DNA from: a virus
Virus record (IMG/VR): IMGVR_UViG_3300025849_002046
Span: 1-31,630 of that record
Length of the DNA: 31,630 bases
Reading direction: 5' to 3' (one strand)
The notes under the pieces were generated by a model, which saw only the letters and a program-made list of their open reading frames with translations, searched no databases and was not told the origin of the DNA. A program made the position numbers and the translations under genes. This document shows, piece by piece, positions 14,201 through 22,175 of this stretch (position 1 is the first letter of the stretch; every line of letters starts with the position of its first letter).

Positions 14201-14709
14201 GCTTTGTCAGAGTGGTCTTTAAAGGATAAAATCTTTCGACCCACTTCTGCCTTCTTCTTTTTCTTTTTATTCTTTTTCACCACATCGGGTGAGATGCCTG
14301 GTTCCCCATCATCTCCCACACCTATACCGGCAATGGCGCCCGAACCTGCGGACATGTCCTCGATCAGTGTTTCTGCTTCAGTCATATAGTGGTTAAGTCG
14401 TTCTGTGAGCGTCGGTATATCGTCTGGATCAATGTTCTCTTCACGGAGTAGTAGTAACGCTGCGGCAAAACTTGCGAGTCGTGTGCGCCCACCTGGGATT
14501 TTACCCATCAGTTTTTTAAGATTGGCAACAAGACGATCAAAGTATCCATATGAGTTACTCTGTTTCATATCCCTCTTATCTTTAGGAATAAGGATTTTAC
14601 CATCTTTGTCAATAACACCCGCCTCAAATGCTTCCCACTTTTCAAAGGGTAAGACTAATTTTTTGAGAAACATGTATACTGCGGTGAGGTCCAATACACC
14701 TTTTGCCAC
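14197..14709 (-). CDS. Conserved phage structural-type protein, 170 aa
   Basis: The pattern VYMFLKKLVLPFEKWEAFEAGVID, GYFDRLVANLKKLMGKIPGG and SFAAALLLLRE matches, from memory, a family found beside virion genes in diverse myo- and podoviruses. Its exact role is unknown. The C-terminus has a run of lysines (KKNKKKKKKAE). It overlaps the next gene by ATGA and touches the 130-aa gene upstream by one base. It may be a minor virion or assembly protein; no enzymatic motif is seen. Confidence 0.7.
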   Translation of the reverse strand: MAKGVLDLTAVYMFLKKLVLPFEKWEAFEAGVIDKDGKILIPKDKRDMKQSNSYGYFDRLVANLKKLMGKIPGGRTRLASFAAALLLLREENIDPDDIPTLTERLNHYMTEAETLIEDMSAGSGAIAGIGVGDDGEPGISPDVVKKNKKKKKKAEVGRKILSFKDHSDKA

Positions 14710-15101
14710 TATATATTCCTTAAACAGTTTGCTATTTGTGGTTCGATAGACACATACTCTGTGCGGATATCACCGTGAGGATCAATATCATATATTATAT
14801 CAGGCATATAGTTTAAGAAAACTAAAAAGGTTTTCAGTATAGGCCAGTGTTTTTCTTCAATTCTAAAAAAGAGCATTCTAGTAATTGCACGAAACTCAAA
14901 AATATTATAAAGTGTAGTGAGATGATTTAAGATCAATCGTTCTCTCAATTCATCCTTCATATAATATCGTGAAAATAATCTTTTCAGATATTTCAACTTA
15001 TTCAAATCTTCATAAAACTCTTGAGTGTCGTAACAATGTATATTTTCATAATTCGCAGCAGCATACAATACAAAATTTGATTCGTTCAAGCTTCTCATCA
15101 T
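14709..15101 (-). CDS. Conserved phage protein, 130 aa
   Basis: The sequence RSLNESNFVLYAAANYEN, then LRERLILNHLTTLYNIFE and MLFFRIEEKHWPILKTFLVFLNYMP, matches a conserved phage family of unknown function that I recall beside the 170-aa type protein in marine phages. It is strongly helical and has no signal peptide. It overlaps the downstream gene by one base and follows the 179-aa structural-type gene by 15 bases, so the set is probably co-transcribed. Confidence 0.75.
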   Translation of the reverse strand: MMRSLNESNFVLYAAANYENIHCYDTQEFYEDLNKLKYLKRLFSRYYMKDELRERLILNHLTTLYNIFEFRAITRMLFFRIEEKHWPILKTFLVFLNYMPDIIYDIDPHGDIRTEYVSIEPQIANCLRNI

Positions 15102-15116
15102 AATGTTTTATCTTAG

Positions 15117-15656
15117 TTAAGCGACACTAATATCTGCGTAAGTGCCTGTTCCAGCAGCGCCCAATCTGTCGCCGGCGGCAAATGTCTTATCTGATACGAC
15201 AGCTGTCGCAGTATCAACAATAGTTCCTGTTATAGAACCAGCGCCGATTGACAAGTCTTCTGCTTGAGATGGAACTGTAAATGTGAATTCACCTTTATTA
15301 ACAACAGTTTGTGCGGCAGCTGTTGCAGTAATTGCCCCAGTGACCGAACCAGTAACAGTCAATGTTGCACCGTTAGTGATATCTACATTTTCATTCCAGT
15401 TAACAACAACAGTTGCAGTATCAGCTTGGTCGTATGATGCAGCCTTGAAGTATACTCCAGTGATTGTTGCCTCGGCAAGCGCGGTTGGAAGGTTAGTTCC
15501 AGGACTCATTGCGACAAGAATCTCTTCCATGCTTCTTGAACCAACTGTTTTCTTTAGTACCCAACCCTCAGCCTTCGCAACGGTGTTATTTTTATCCGCT
15601 TGCGTTAGGTATTTTGGTCTGGATTCTGCTCCGTCTGTTACTCCCCATAGTGCCAT
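15117..15656 (-). CDS. Putative virion structural protein, Ig-like beta-rich
   Basis: The N-terminus MALWGVTDGAESRPKYL is a pattern I associate with abundant structural proteins of T4-like marine phages. From about residue 60 on, the protein is rich in A, T, V and G with alternating hydrophobics (TATVVVNWNENVDITNG, TLTVTGSVTGAITATA), predicting an immunoglobulin-like beta sandwich. It has no cysteine. This would fit a surface decoration or fibre-like protein on the capsid or tail. It is 179 aa and lies between small virion-type genes. The structural role is inference from composition and context. Confidence 0.65.
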   Translation of the reverse strand: MALWGVTDGAESRPKYLTQADKNNTVAKAEGWVLKKTVGSRSMEEILVAMSPGTNLPTALAEATITGVYFKAASYDQADTATVVVNWNENVDITNGATLTVTGSVTGAITATAAAQTVVNKGEFTFTVPSQAEDLSIGAGSITGTIVDTATAVVSDKTFAAGDRLGAAGTGTYADISVA

Positions 15657-15657
15657 T

Positions 15658-15891
15658 TTAGTCTTCCTTTTTTATTATTAACATATCTAAAAGATATTTT
15701 GACTTCGAACCAATTTCCTTAATCTTACCGTTTACAACGAGATAGGTTTTCTTTACATCAAACGCATATTTATCAGATCGCGTTTCTCGTATCTCATCGC
15801 GCCATGTATCTTTTCTTTTACTGGAAACAAGGCTAACCGGAGGTGATACCACCTCATGGTTTTTTTCAACCACTTTGTCTCTCCAGCCCAT
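15658..15891 (-). CDS. Small hypothetical protein, 77 aa
   Basis: The protein contains two copies of a WRD motif, GWRDKVVEK at the start and TWRDEIRETRSD in the middle, followed by a beta-like FDVKKTYLVVNGKIKEIG. I do not know a family. Its start overlaps the stop of the 643-aa modular protein, and it ends one base before the 179-aa structural gene, so it is embedded in the head-type gene block. The duplicated WRD(K/E) segment may be a docking peptide. Confidence 0.6.
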   Translation of the reverse strand: MGWRDKVVEKNHEVVSPPVSLVSSKRKDTWRDEIRETRSDKYAFDVKKTYLVVNGKIKEIGSKSKYLLDMLIIKKED

Positions 15892-17822
15892 CAGCTTTTA
15901 CCAGATTTTTTCATCGCTTTGGAAATTGCTTTTCGCCGATTCTTCAGGTATTTATCAGATTTGTCAACATCACCATCGTTGTCGATGTCGGCGTCTGCTT
16001 TACCTACGGGATCGAGTGCTTCCTTAGTGTGATAACCTTTATTGTCGCAATGATCGCAACCTTCTCCCTCGCACTTCGGACATTCTTCCTTTTCTTTTTC
16101 GTTCACGATCTCTTCATATATGTTCATTAACTCTTTGATCATGGTTGTTTCCTCTTCTACTGATTCCATATACTCTTTTGCCTTCATCTTTACATCGTGT
16201 GTCGAGCGAAGTTCATTAGCCGCAAACTGTGAGATCCACTTGATCTTTGCCTTTGCAAGATGCATGAGGTCTTCTTTGTCGATAGATTTAATATACTTCT
16301 TCATTTTCTTGTAAGCAGGACCTGTGACATCGATCTTATCAATCGAGCCGTACTCTTTCTTGAGTTTAGCGATAAGTTTGGGTGGTATCGGACCCCGACC
16401 CTCCGAAAATAAACGGTTTATTATTGACTCATCAACCTGCACGACTGACTCTTTGATAACGTCACCAATCTTTCTGCCGGGTGAAAAGTATCCGCGGAAG
16501 TCTTTGTTTATCTTTTTGCCATCGGCTTTCATCTTTTTGATTTCTTTTTCTTGATCTCTTTTGCTTCCAGCGAAAACGACTTTCCAACCGTTTGGATCTT
16601 TCACGGCGACAACGTAAGCATCACTTTTCATCTCATCAAGTTCAACTGACTCTGCAACATCTGAGATCATACGAGCAAACTTCAACTTAGCTCCGCGTGT
16701 TTCGAATTTGACTTCATCAATTTCACCAGAAGATGATTCTTGTGTGAGATAATAAACCATGCCTTTGTCGAGATTGACTTTAACCAGCGGGAAGATATCA
16801 CCTGCGACTGTAGATCGAGTGGCATAGCGGAACACTTGCTCGCCAGATTTAATATTTGCTCCTCTCAAATCTTTTTTGTCTACAGACTTGAGATGAAATA
16901 GGACCATTGCTTTTATCGGTGAGTCACCAATCACACCAGCTTCTTTATAACCTTTCTTGCGACCATAACTCAGTGCTTTGTCTTCGCCAAAATCGTTCGC
17001 ATTCTTTGTAGTAAAGAATTTAAATGCTTCATCAACCTGATCGACTTCTTCTTTCTGAACCTTTCCAAGTTTAACAGTCTTCCAATCAGCACCAGCTACT
17101 TTAGCCGCTTTCTTGATAGCTTCCCGAGAATTTCTGGCTCTAACTGGAACCTTCTTCTTAAGCGCAGGAAGTTCTACTGTCCAAGTGTCCATCATCGCTT
17201 CATCTAGTTCGACTTCTTCTTTCAGATGCTTATCAAGGATTGCTTGGATCTTACTGCGATTAGAGCCTTTAACTTTCTTTACAAACTGATCAAGTTCTTT
17301 CATATCGCCTTGACTCACAAGGAATGCTGTCATCTCAGCATCCTCGCCGCCCATCTTCTTCAAGGCAGTTTCAGCAGCACCACGCTTTGCAATCTTCTTT
17401 CGAAGAGATGACTCGGACAAATCCTCATCAAACGACCTGATCTTTTCATTCTTTCGTAATGCTTTAATTAAGTTCGCAGTAAACACCCTTTTCTCCCTAG
17501 GTTTTTTAAATGCATCATGTTTTTTCAAAAGTGCATCAATCATTTTCTTATTTAGTTTTACTTTTTTACCGGCCGGTGAAACTCGAATTTCCGTATTACC
17601 ACCAACATCTTGTGCCTTACGGAGTTGCATGATTATATTTTTATCAGCGGGATCGGCAGAACCCCTGAATGTGTTGCCTTTCGCATTCTTCTCATCAGGT
17701 TTTTTCGCAACCTTCTTCGGCGCTAGTTTTTTCTTAGAGCGAGATGCCTTACGCTTCGCAATCATTTCTTTTTCTCGGTCGGTGAGTTCTGAAATGAGAC
17801 TGAATTTTTTGAAGTCACTCAT
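15891..17822 (-). CDS. Modular capsid-cargo/core-type polyprotein, 643 aa
   Basis: I start it at 17822: GAGGA lies 8 bases upstream and the ATG overlaps the previous stop. The N-terminus MSDFKKFSLISE resembles a capsid-targeting leader ending in I-x-E. Globular modules are joined by short acidic linkers: EEVELDEA at 202-209, EEVDQVDEA at 258-266, ESVELDEM at 391-398 and ESVVQVDES at 458-466. LxE followed by a small residue is the T4 gp21 protease cleavage pattern. A module near 470-550 (PPKLIAKLKKEYG) recurs in marine phage proteins. The end has CPKCEGEGCDHC (581-592, DnaJ-like zinc site) and a DADIDNDGDVDKSD loop (610-623, calcium-binding type). It is probably packaged in the head and processed. 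Confidence 0.72.
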   Translation of the reverse strand: MSDFKKFSLISELTDREKEMIAKRKASRSKKKLAPKKVAKKPDEKNAKGNTFRGSADPADKNIIMQLRKAQDVGGNTEIRVSPAGKKVKLNKKMIDALLKKHDAFKKPREKRVFTANLIKALRKNEKIRSFDEDLSESSLRKKIAKRGAAETALKKMGGEDAEMTAFLVSQGDMKELDQFVKKVKGSNRSKIQAILDKHLKEEVELDEAMMDTWTVELPALKKKVPVRARNSREAIKKAAKVAGADWKTVKLGKVQKEEVDQVDEAFKFFTTKNANDFGEDKALSYGRKKGYKEAGVIGDSPIKAMVLFHLKSVDKKDLRGANIKSGEQVFRYATRSTVAGDIFPLVKVNLDKGMVYYLTQESSSGEIDEVKFETRGAKLKFARMISDVAESVELDEMKSDAYVVAVKDPNGWKVVFAGSKRDQEKEIKKMKADGKKINKDFRGYFSPGRKIGDVIKESVVQVDESIINRLFSEGRGPIPPKLIAKLKKEYGSIDKIDVTGPAYKKMKKYIKSIDKEDLMHLAKAKIKWISQFAANELRSTHDVKMKAKEYMESVEEETTMIKELMNIYEEIVNEKEKEECPKCEGEGCDHCDNKGYHTKEALDPVGKADADIDNDGDVDKSDKYLKNRRKAISKAMKKSGKS

Positions 17823-19176
17823 CTGATGGATCCTCATCTGAATCTGATGTTGGATTTTTGACTCTATCGCGAAAGTCTTGTCTAATTTTTGTTGTTGTTG
17901 TTCGTGAAACATCATCAATTGAAGATGCCTTTCTCAATAACTTTCTCAGTGCTTGGTTGACCTTTCCCTGACTTGGCGCGTCCATATAGAATGTCGGTAG
18001 ACCCTCTACATCCACTTTAAAGGTTGCTTCATCAAGATCAACTTCTTCAGCAACATCGCCTTTCGCATAACCATAAAGTGTTTTTAAATAGTCATTTGCC
18101 TTGGTGAGTTTATTCTGATACCACTCTTCCATATCGCCTTTTGCCTCGACGCTTGATTCGATACCATCAAGGTAATGGCGCATAGCAGCAATTTGTTTTT
18201 TCGCCATACTGACTTCCTCAGCACCGCCAGTATCAGAAGGATCAACTGCTTCATTCAAAGTATCCTGCATTTTCATGTAGTCTTTATCAGAAACAAAGTT
18301 TTTGTAAAGTGGCACCGAATGTTTCTTACCTTTCAGTGTAAAATAAATTTCTTTATTATTTTGACCGACATTTTTACCGCCATTCTTCATTATTTCTTTA
18401 CGAACAGTGGTAGAAATAACTGCGCCTTCATCAAGATCAACTTCTTCTAATTGAAAAGATGGATAATCGATTAAGTGTTTTGGCATTTGGCCTTTCTTGA
18501 CCATATCTCGAAACACCTTATCTAGATCAGGAATACGAATACCTGTCATTTGAGAAGTCTTTCTAAGATTCTGTACAGGACTATTTGGATTCTTTTTTCT
18601 CAAATCTAAGAACAAACGAATTGCTTTTTTATATTTGGAAGGCTGTGTCATTCTACTTAAAAATGATTTTATATCAGTTGTGGTGTCTTCATCAACTTCC
18701 TCGTTTCTAACTTTAGCGGCGAGATCGGCATCGGCCTTTCCCCATGTGCCCGAAGATTTAGTCACGAAAGAGTTGACCCTAGCAAGACCCCATTGCTCTG
18801 GAGTAGTTCCCGGACGGTGACCTGTTCGCCACGCAGCAACTCCACGATTGTATACCTTACGAAGTATGCTCACCGGCATACCAGTCTTATCTGCCTTATT
18901 CTTGAGTGCTTTACCAGCATCTTCAATGACAACTTCTTCGTGGTTTTTCTCTTCACCATACATATCTTTGAATTTTTTAGTATGACTAGATGGTTTGGTC
19001 TTGGCATCCGCATCACCCGGCGCAGGTTTGTACGCGGCCGCATTATCGTCATCCATTTTCGCACCTTTTTTAAAGTGAGCATCACGCTTTGTCTTTGTAG
19101 ACTTTGCAAGACCAGTATGGTACTTCTTTGGTTGAGAACCTTTACGATCTTTTATGTCTGGGTCTTCAGCTGCCAT
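17815..19176 (-). CDS. Modular capsid-cargo/core-type polyprotein, 453 aa
   Basis: The start at 19176 has AGAGGA 5 bases upstream and overlaps the previous stop by 11 bases. Modules in order are DPDIKDRKGSQPKKY with AHFKKGAKMDDDN (about 5-70), GKALKNKADKTGMP to SSGTWGKADADL (about 88-152), a basic helical domain (165-240), a domain at 250-305, a helical EEWYQNKLTKAND region (320-372) and a final helical part. The first two are modules I recall from many phages and some large viruses, with no known function. Linkers EEVVIEDA, EEVDLDEG (244-251) and EEVDLDEA (377-384) repeat between them and fit gp21-type cleavage sites. The basic modules could bind DNA in the head. No catalytic site is recognised. 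Confidence 0.72.
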   Translation of the reverse strand: MAAEDPDIKDRKGSQPKKYHTGLAKSTKTKRDAHFKKGAKMDDDNAAAYKPAPGDADAKTKPSSHTKKFKDMYGEEKNHEEVVIEDAGKALKNKADKTGMPVSILRKVYNRGVAAWRTGHRPGTTPEQWGLARVNSFVTKSSGTWGKADADLAAKVRNEEVDEDTTTDIKSFLSRMTQPSKYKKAIRLFLDLRKKNPNSPVQNLRKTSQMTGIRIPDLDKVFRDMVKKGQMPKHLIDYPSFQLEEVDLDEGAVISTTVRKEIMKNGGKNVGQNNKEIYFTLKGKKHSVPLYKNFVSDKDYMKMQDTLNEAVDPSDTGGAEEVSMAKKQIAAMRHYLDGIESSVEAKGDMEEWYQNKLTKANDYLKTLYGYAKGDVAEEVDLDEATFKVDVEGLPTFYMDAPSQGKVNQALRKLLRKASSIDDVSRTTTTKIRQDFRDRVKNPTSDSDEDPSDE

Positions 19177-19411
19177 TTTGTTCCTCTGGTGTAGGAATAA
19201 CTGTCTCTGGGTCAACATCAACTGCTGCCGGTGCAGGATCAGGAACTTCTACCGTATTGTTTTGTGTTACTGCTTCAACTTCATCTGGTGTCGCATGTTG
19301 TTGTGGTGCAAACTGCGACTCCAAATCCTTCTGATAGAGATTTTGATTTTTCATCATAATGTCTCTAACTGCGGCCATAACGCTTTCTGGTGTGTCATCT
19401 AATTTTGACAT
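19166..19411 (-). CDS. Small acidic hypothetical protein, 81 aa
   Basis: The first half is helical (PESVMAAVRDIMMKNQNLYQ), and the second half is acidic and proline-rich (EVPDPAPAAVDVDPETVIPTPEE), so likely disordered. It overlaps the 453-aa modular gene by 11 bases and directly abuts the cupin-like gene. Its size and charge would suit a small scaffold or head-core component, but I recognise no family. No signal or membrane segment. Confidence 0.6.
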   Translation of the reverse strand: MSKLDDTPESVMAAVRDIMMKNQNLYQKDLESQFAPQQHATPDEVEAVTQNNTVEVPDPAPAAVDVDPETVIPTPEEQNGS

Positions 19412-19681
19412 TCAATTTTCCTCATCAATTAATAATATTAAAGGTGTTGTTCCTTTGACAACACGATGATATCTCATGGATTCAATCGTGAATGTATCAC
19501 CTTTGTTCAACTTAAACGGAATCTCATTATCATACTGAAATTGCCATCCTTCACCTGACATCACATCAACTTTTCGGTCGTGTTCGTCTTGGTGCCACAC
19601 CAACTCTATTTCAGGCACATCTAATGAGAAGGTCCTCATTTTCTTTCCATCGTGCATTAACAATTCTAGATATGGATTCAT
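19412..19681 (-). CDS. Cupin-like small protein, 89 aa
   Basis: The start at 19681 overlaps the previous stop as TAATG; the longer frame upstream would run deep into the NTase gene. The pattern HQDEHDRKVDVMSGEGWQFQYD, PFKLNKGDTFTIES, YHRVVKGTTPLILLIDE has the beta-strand spacing of a cupin barrel (gGxWxf, GDxfxIxxxxxHRvvkG). A histidine is available in each half. No specific enzyme can be named; it may be a metal-binding or purely structural cupin. It sits within the head-type gene block. Confidence 0.65.
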   Translation of the reverse strand: MNPYLELLMHDGKKMRTFSLDVPEIELVWHQDEHDRKVDVMSGEGWQFQYDNEIPFKLNKGDTFTIESMRYHRVVKGTTPLILLIDEEN

Positions 19682-21399
19682 TACCAGAAATAATTTCCAC
19701 CACCAGAAAGACCAAGTTGTTTCGCGAATTGTGGCAATCTGCACGCCCAATATCCTGGTTTGGTTTTATCTTTCTTCATATCACACTGATGACGAGCAAC
19801 AAATGACTTTCTTGCTGCGGGATCATCAAGTTTTACTTTTAATCCAGAAGTATCGCCAAACGATACCTTCTTTATATTGCCTGTATTCGGGTCTTTGACA
19901 TGCACATAGAACTTCTTTGGACCACCGCGTTTGGGTTTATTTAGTTCAACATCTTCTTCTTCATTTAACATGGGTAAGTCTAAAGGAACTTCAATTCCCT
20001 CATACAAACCAAACTCACCAATATCAGAGGTGAGTAGTTCGTGATCAAATGAATCACCCACCGACAGTGTGCCTGCGGCATATTGTTTCTTCGCCTCAGT
20101 ATACAACTTATAATAATTCGCACTATGCATTCGGAATATGTTTTCTGAGAACGGTATGTCTTCAATCAAATGATGATCAATCGCTTCATTGATCTTTTGT
20201 TTTTGATTATTGGCGAGAATAACATTAAGACGATCAAATGTCCACTGTTCTTCTGATTTAGTATTTTCGTGAACATAATAAGAACCACGACAATCAATAT
20301 ATAAGTTTTTTATCTCTTCAAGTGAAACGCCATAACGATCACTTTTTTTTATTAAATTCTTTTCAATGCTTTCGCTGATTGTCTCATATTCCACTTGTTC
20401 AATTATGGGCATCAGAAGAGGCGCTAACTCCTCGTTTTTCTTGCTTCGCATTTTTTTGAATCGTTCAGTCTCATCTCGTTTGACCTTGCTCTTCAATTTC
20501 TTAGCAATACGAGCTATCGCTGATTTCTTCTTCTCAACTTTCTTGTCAATTGCCATACGACCAGAAACCGAGAGATTGGCGTAGTTTTCACCACCTTTAC
20601 CGGCAACCTTCTTACGAATGATTTCTTTTGCTTGGCGTTGAGCCCTCATCTTTAGTTTTTCCGGTGATGCTCTTTTCTTCGCAGCAATCTTTTTACCGCG
20701 AGCGATTTTGGACTTCAGTTTTCGCATGATTTGTTTGCGCTTCATGCGTTGTCGTTGATCCAACACCTCTGTGAGTTCTTCTGTAATACCCATATTTTCC
20801 CTTATAGTATCATACATTATCTTAGAATCACGGTCGCTCAACTTACTAGGCACTCCTTTGCGGAATTCGTCATACTTACCATCAGTGGCAAACGCTCGCA
20901 GTTTTGATGCGCTCATACCAGAAACATCGTTGGCATCAGGGTCGCGATCACCAGCAGAAACTATTTCAAGACTATTATAGTTATAGTCTTTACCATTATA
21001 CTTGTTTAGTAGTGTTTTAAACTCGGACACGCGATCGCTTCCTACAACAACCTTTACATCGTCATAGTCTTTATCGAGTTCTTTTAGAACTTCTATGATT
21101 GTTCGGGCCTTGGATTTTTTCATCACATTGCCGAATGATTTTTTGGCGAACTTATACTTGTCGTTATAAGAGAGGGGATTCGTCTTTTTGTCCTGCTTAT
21201 GGGACATATAAACCTTTGCGTCTGCGCCTTCTTTCTTCGCGACAGACTTCACCTTATCAACCAGTTTCTCGTGACCAGTTGTAGGTGGATTTAGTCTACC
21301 AAAAGAAACGACTGCGGCAGACCCGGCTTTCTCGGATAAATGAGACTTTTCGATGTTTTCCAGTGAACGCCCAACACTGTTATTTTCGGTTACTTTCAT
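19681..21399 (-). CDS. Nucleotidyltransferase fused to phage cargo modules, 572 aa
   Basis: The first 200 residues form a cytidylyltransferase-like domain. FGRLNPPTTGHEKL (34-47) is the HxGH-type nucleotide motif and GMSASKLRAF (161-170) is the late (S/T)xxR motif, as in NMN or pantetheine-phosphate adenylyltransferases. The substrate is not evident. A very basic middle (about 215-325, RMKRKQIMRKLKSKIARGK and similar) could bind DNA. The last 85 residues hold the recurrent phage module RKSFVARHQCDMKKDKTKPGYW ending in GGGNYFW. HLSEK near residue 20 and LNEEEDVELN are possible head-protease sites. A perfect TATAAATA lies 69 bases upstream, so late expression is likely. The enzyme may be packaged in the capsid. 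Confidence 0.78.
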   Translation of the reverse strand: MKVTENNSVGRSLENIEKSHLSEKAGSAAVVSFGRLNPPTTGHEKLVDKVKSVAKKEGADAKVYMSHKQDKKTNPLSYNDKYKFAKKSFGNVMKKSKARTIIEVLKELDKDYDDVKVVVGSDRVSEFKTLLNKYNGKDYNYNSLEIVSAGDRDPDANDVSGMSASKLRAFATDGKYDEFRKGVPSKLSDRDSKIMYDTIRENMGITEELTEVLDQRQRMKRKQIMRKLKSKIARGKKIAAKKRASPEKLKMRAQRQAKEIIRKKVAGKGGENYANLSVSGRMAIDKKVEKKKSAIARIAKKLKSKVKRDETERFKKMRSKKNEELAPLLMPIIEQVEYETISESIEKNLIKKSDRYGVSLEEIKNLYIDCRGSYYVHENTKSEEQWTFDRLNVILANNQKQKINEAIDHHLIEDIPFSENIFRMHSANYYKLYTEAKKQYAAGTLSVGDSFDHELLTSDIGEFGLYEGIEVPLDLPMLNEEEDVELNKPKRGGPKKFYVHVKDPNTGNIKKVSFGDTSGLKVKLDDPAARKSFVARHQCDMKKDKTKPGYWACRLPQFAKQLGLSGGGNYFW

Positions 21400-21425
21400 A
21401 ATTGGAGTTTGCCTTAACCTTATCC

Positions 21426-21457
21426 CAGTTAGCGCAGGTCTGCCGTAGCCTAAACTG
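21426..21457 (-). other. Imperfect hairpin in the leader of the late NTase gene
   Basis: Between the late-type promoter and the NTase start, the minus strand reads CAGTTTAG (21457-21450) and, 17 bases later, CTAACTG (21432-21426). These can pair over 7 bases with one bulged T. The inner loop is GC-rich compared with its surroundings and could pair further. It may stabilise the mRNA or modulate translation; nothing more can be shown. Confidence 0.3.
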
Positions 21458-21467
21458 CTTACATGTT

Positions 21468-21475
21468 TATTTATA
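21468..21475 (-). promoter_or_regulatory. Late promoter, perfect TATAAATA
   Basis: The minus strand carries TATAAATA, the full consensus of T4 late promoters read by gp55-type sigma. It is in a true intergenic gap (21400-21498) and sits 69 bases before the NTase start. This supports late expression of the NTase and of the modular proteins that follow. Confidence 0.7.
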
Positions 21476-21498
21476 CATTTTTAATTTTTATAAAATGA

Positions 21499-22152
21499 TT
21501 ACTTGGGGTCGTAAATATACACCGTGTCCATTCTTCCTTTACTATACTCAACATAACCTTCTAATTCAATTACATGATACCCAGATCCCTGTTCTAGTAT
21601 GATTGGAGGTCTGAATTTTTGAATTGTTTGTAGAGCACCGATCAACACTTTTGGTTCATAAGTTTCAACATCTAAATGTATTAGATCACATTGTTCTAAG
21701 TTCAATCCATCGATTGTATACATCACAGTGTCGCCAGGTGTTTCAGATATCTGATGTTCTCCGACATTTATCATCGATTTGCGGACTATAGTTTTACTGA
21801 GTGTGTCAGCACCCAGACCACCAAAGTATTTGTGATACTGGTCGCCCACACAGTTTAACTCCAAACAAGCGTAGTTGATTGGACAAGGTTCAAATGTATA
21901 TACATTTTCAAAATAGTTTGCGTAAAAACGAGGATACATTCCACAGTTGCCACCGGCCTGTATTACAGTATTGAACTGTTTGACCGGTCTCATGAAGTCA
22001 TCGCGATTTGTAATCCAATCGCACAGTGGTCCAGACCTTTCGCTTCCATAAGCACCCCGATCAGATGTAATCCACCAGAATTCAGGAACACCTTCGAATC
22101 CACACTTTCTCTTAGAAATTAATTGTTGGAACTGCCCATTATTTTCAGTCAT
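21499..22152 (-). CDS. FkbM-family methyltransferase
   Basis: The 217-aa protein has the FkbM-type SAM-binding region VIQAGGNCGMYPRFYANYF near 64-82. FEPCPINYACLELN follows with the acidic residue of motif II. DLIHLDVETYEPKVLIGA and PPIILEQG come later. The family O-methylates sugars and other small acceptors; members in phages are common and their acceptors are mostly unknown. The second ATG (22152) has the better spacing from AAGGA. It stands in the late block between the interrupted KWDGAPA gene and the NTase gene. Together with the glycosyltransferase it may modify a glycan on a virion or host structure. Confidence 0.82.
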   Translation of the reverse strand: MTENNGQFQQLISKRKCGFEGVPEFWWITSDRGAYGSERSGPLCDWITNRDDFMRPVKQFNTVIQAGGNCGMYPRFYANYFENVYTFEPCPINYACLELNCVGDQYHKYFGGLGADTLSKTIVRKSMINVGEHQISETPGDTVMYTIDGLNLEQCDLIHLDVETYEPKVLIGALQTIQKFRPPIILEQGSGYHVIELEGYVEYSKGRMDTVYIYDPK

Positions 22153-22175
22153 CATCTATCCTTCATTATTTAAAA

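Noticed and set aside
15767-15774. GATAAATA inside the 77-aa gene as a promoter of the 179-aa gene
   Set aside because: GAT AAA TA is simply Asp-Lys-Tyr codons, and the same octamer recurs in several genes.
17823-17918. Longer N-terminus for the 643-aa modular protein (starting MMMFHEQQ)
   Set aside because: It would overlap the preceding gene by over 100 bases. The internal ATG at 17822 has a good ribosome-binding site and gives a leader-like N-terminus.
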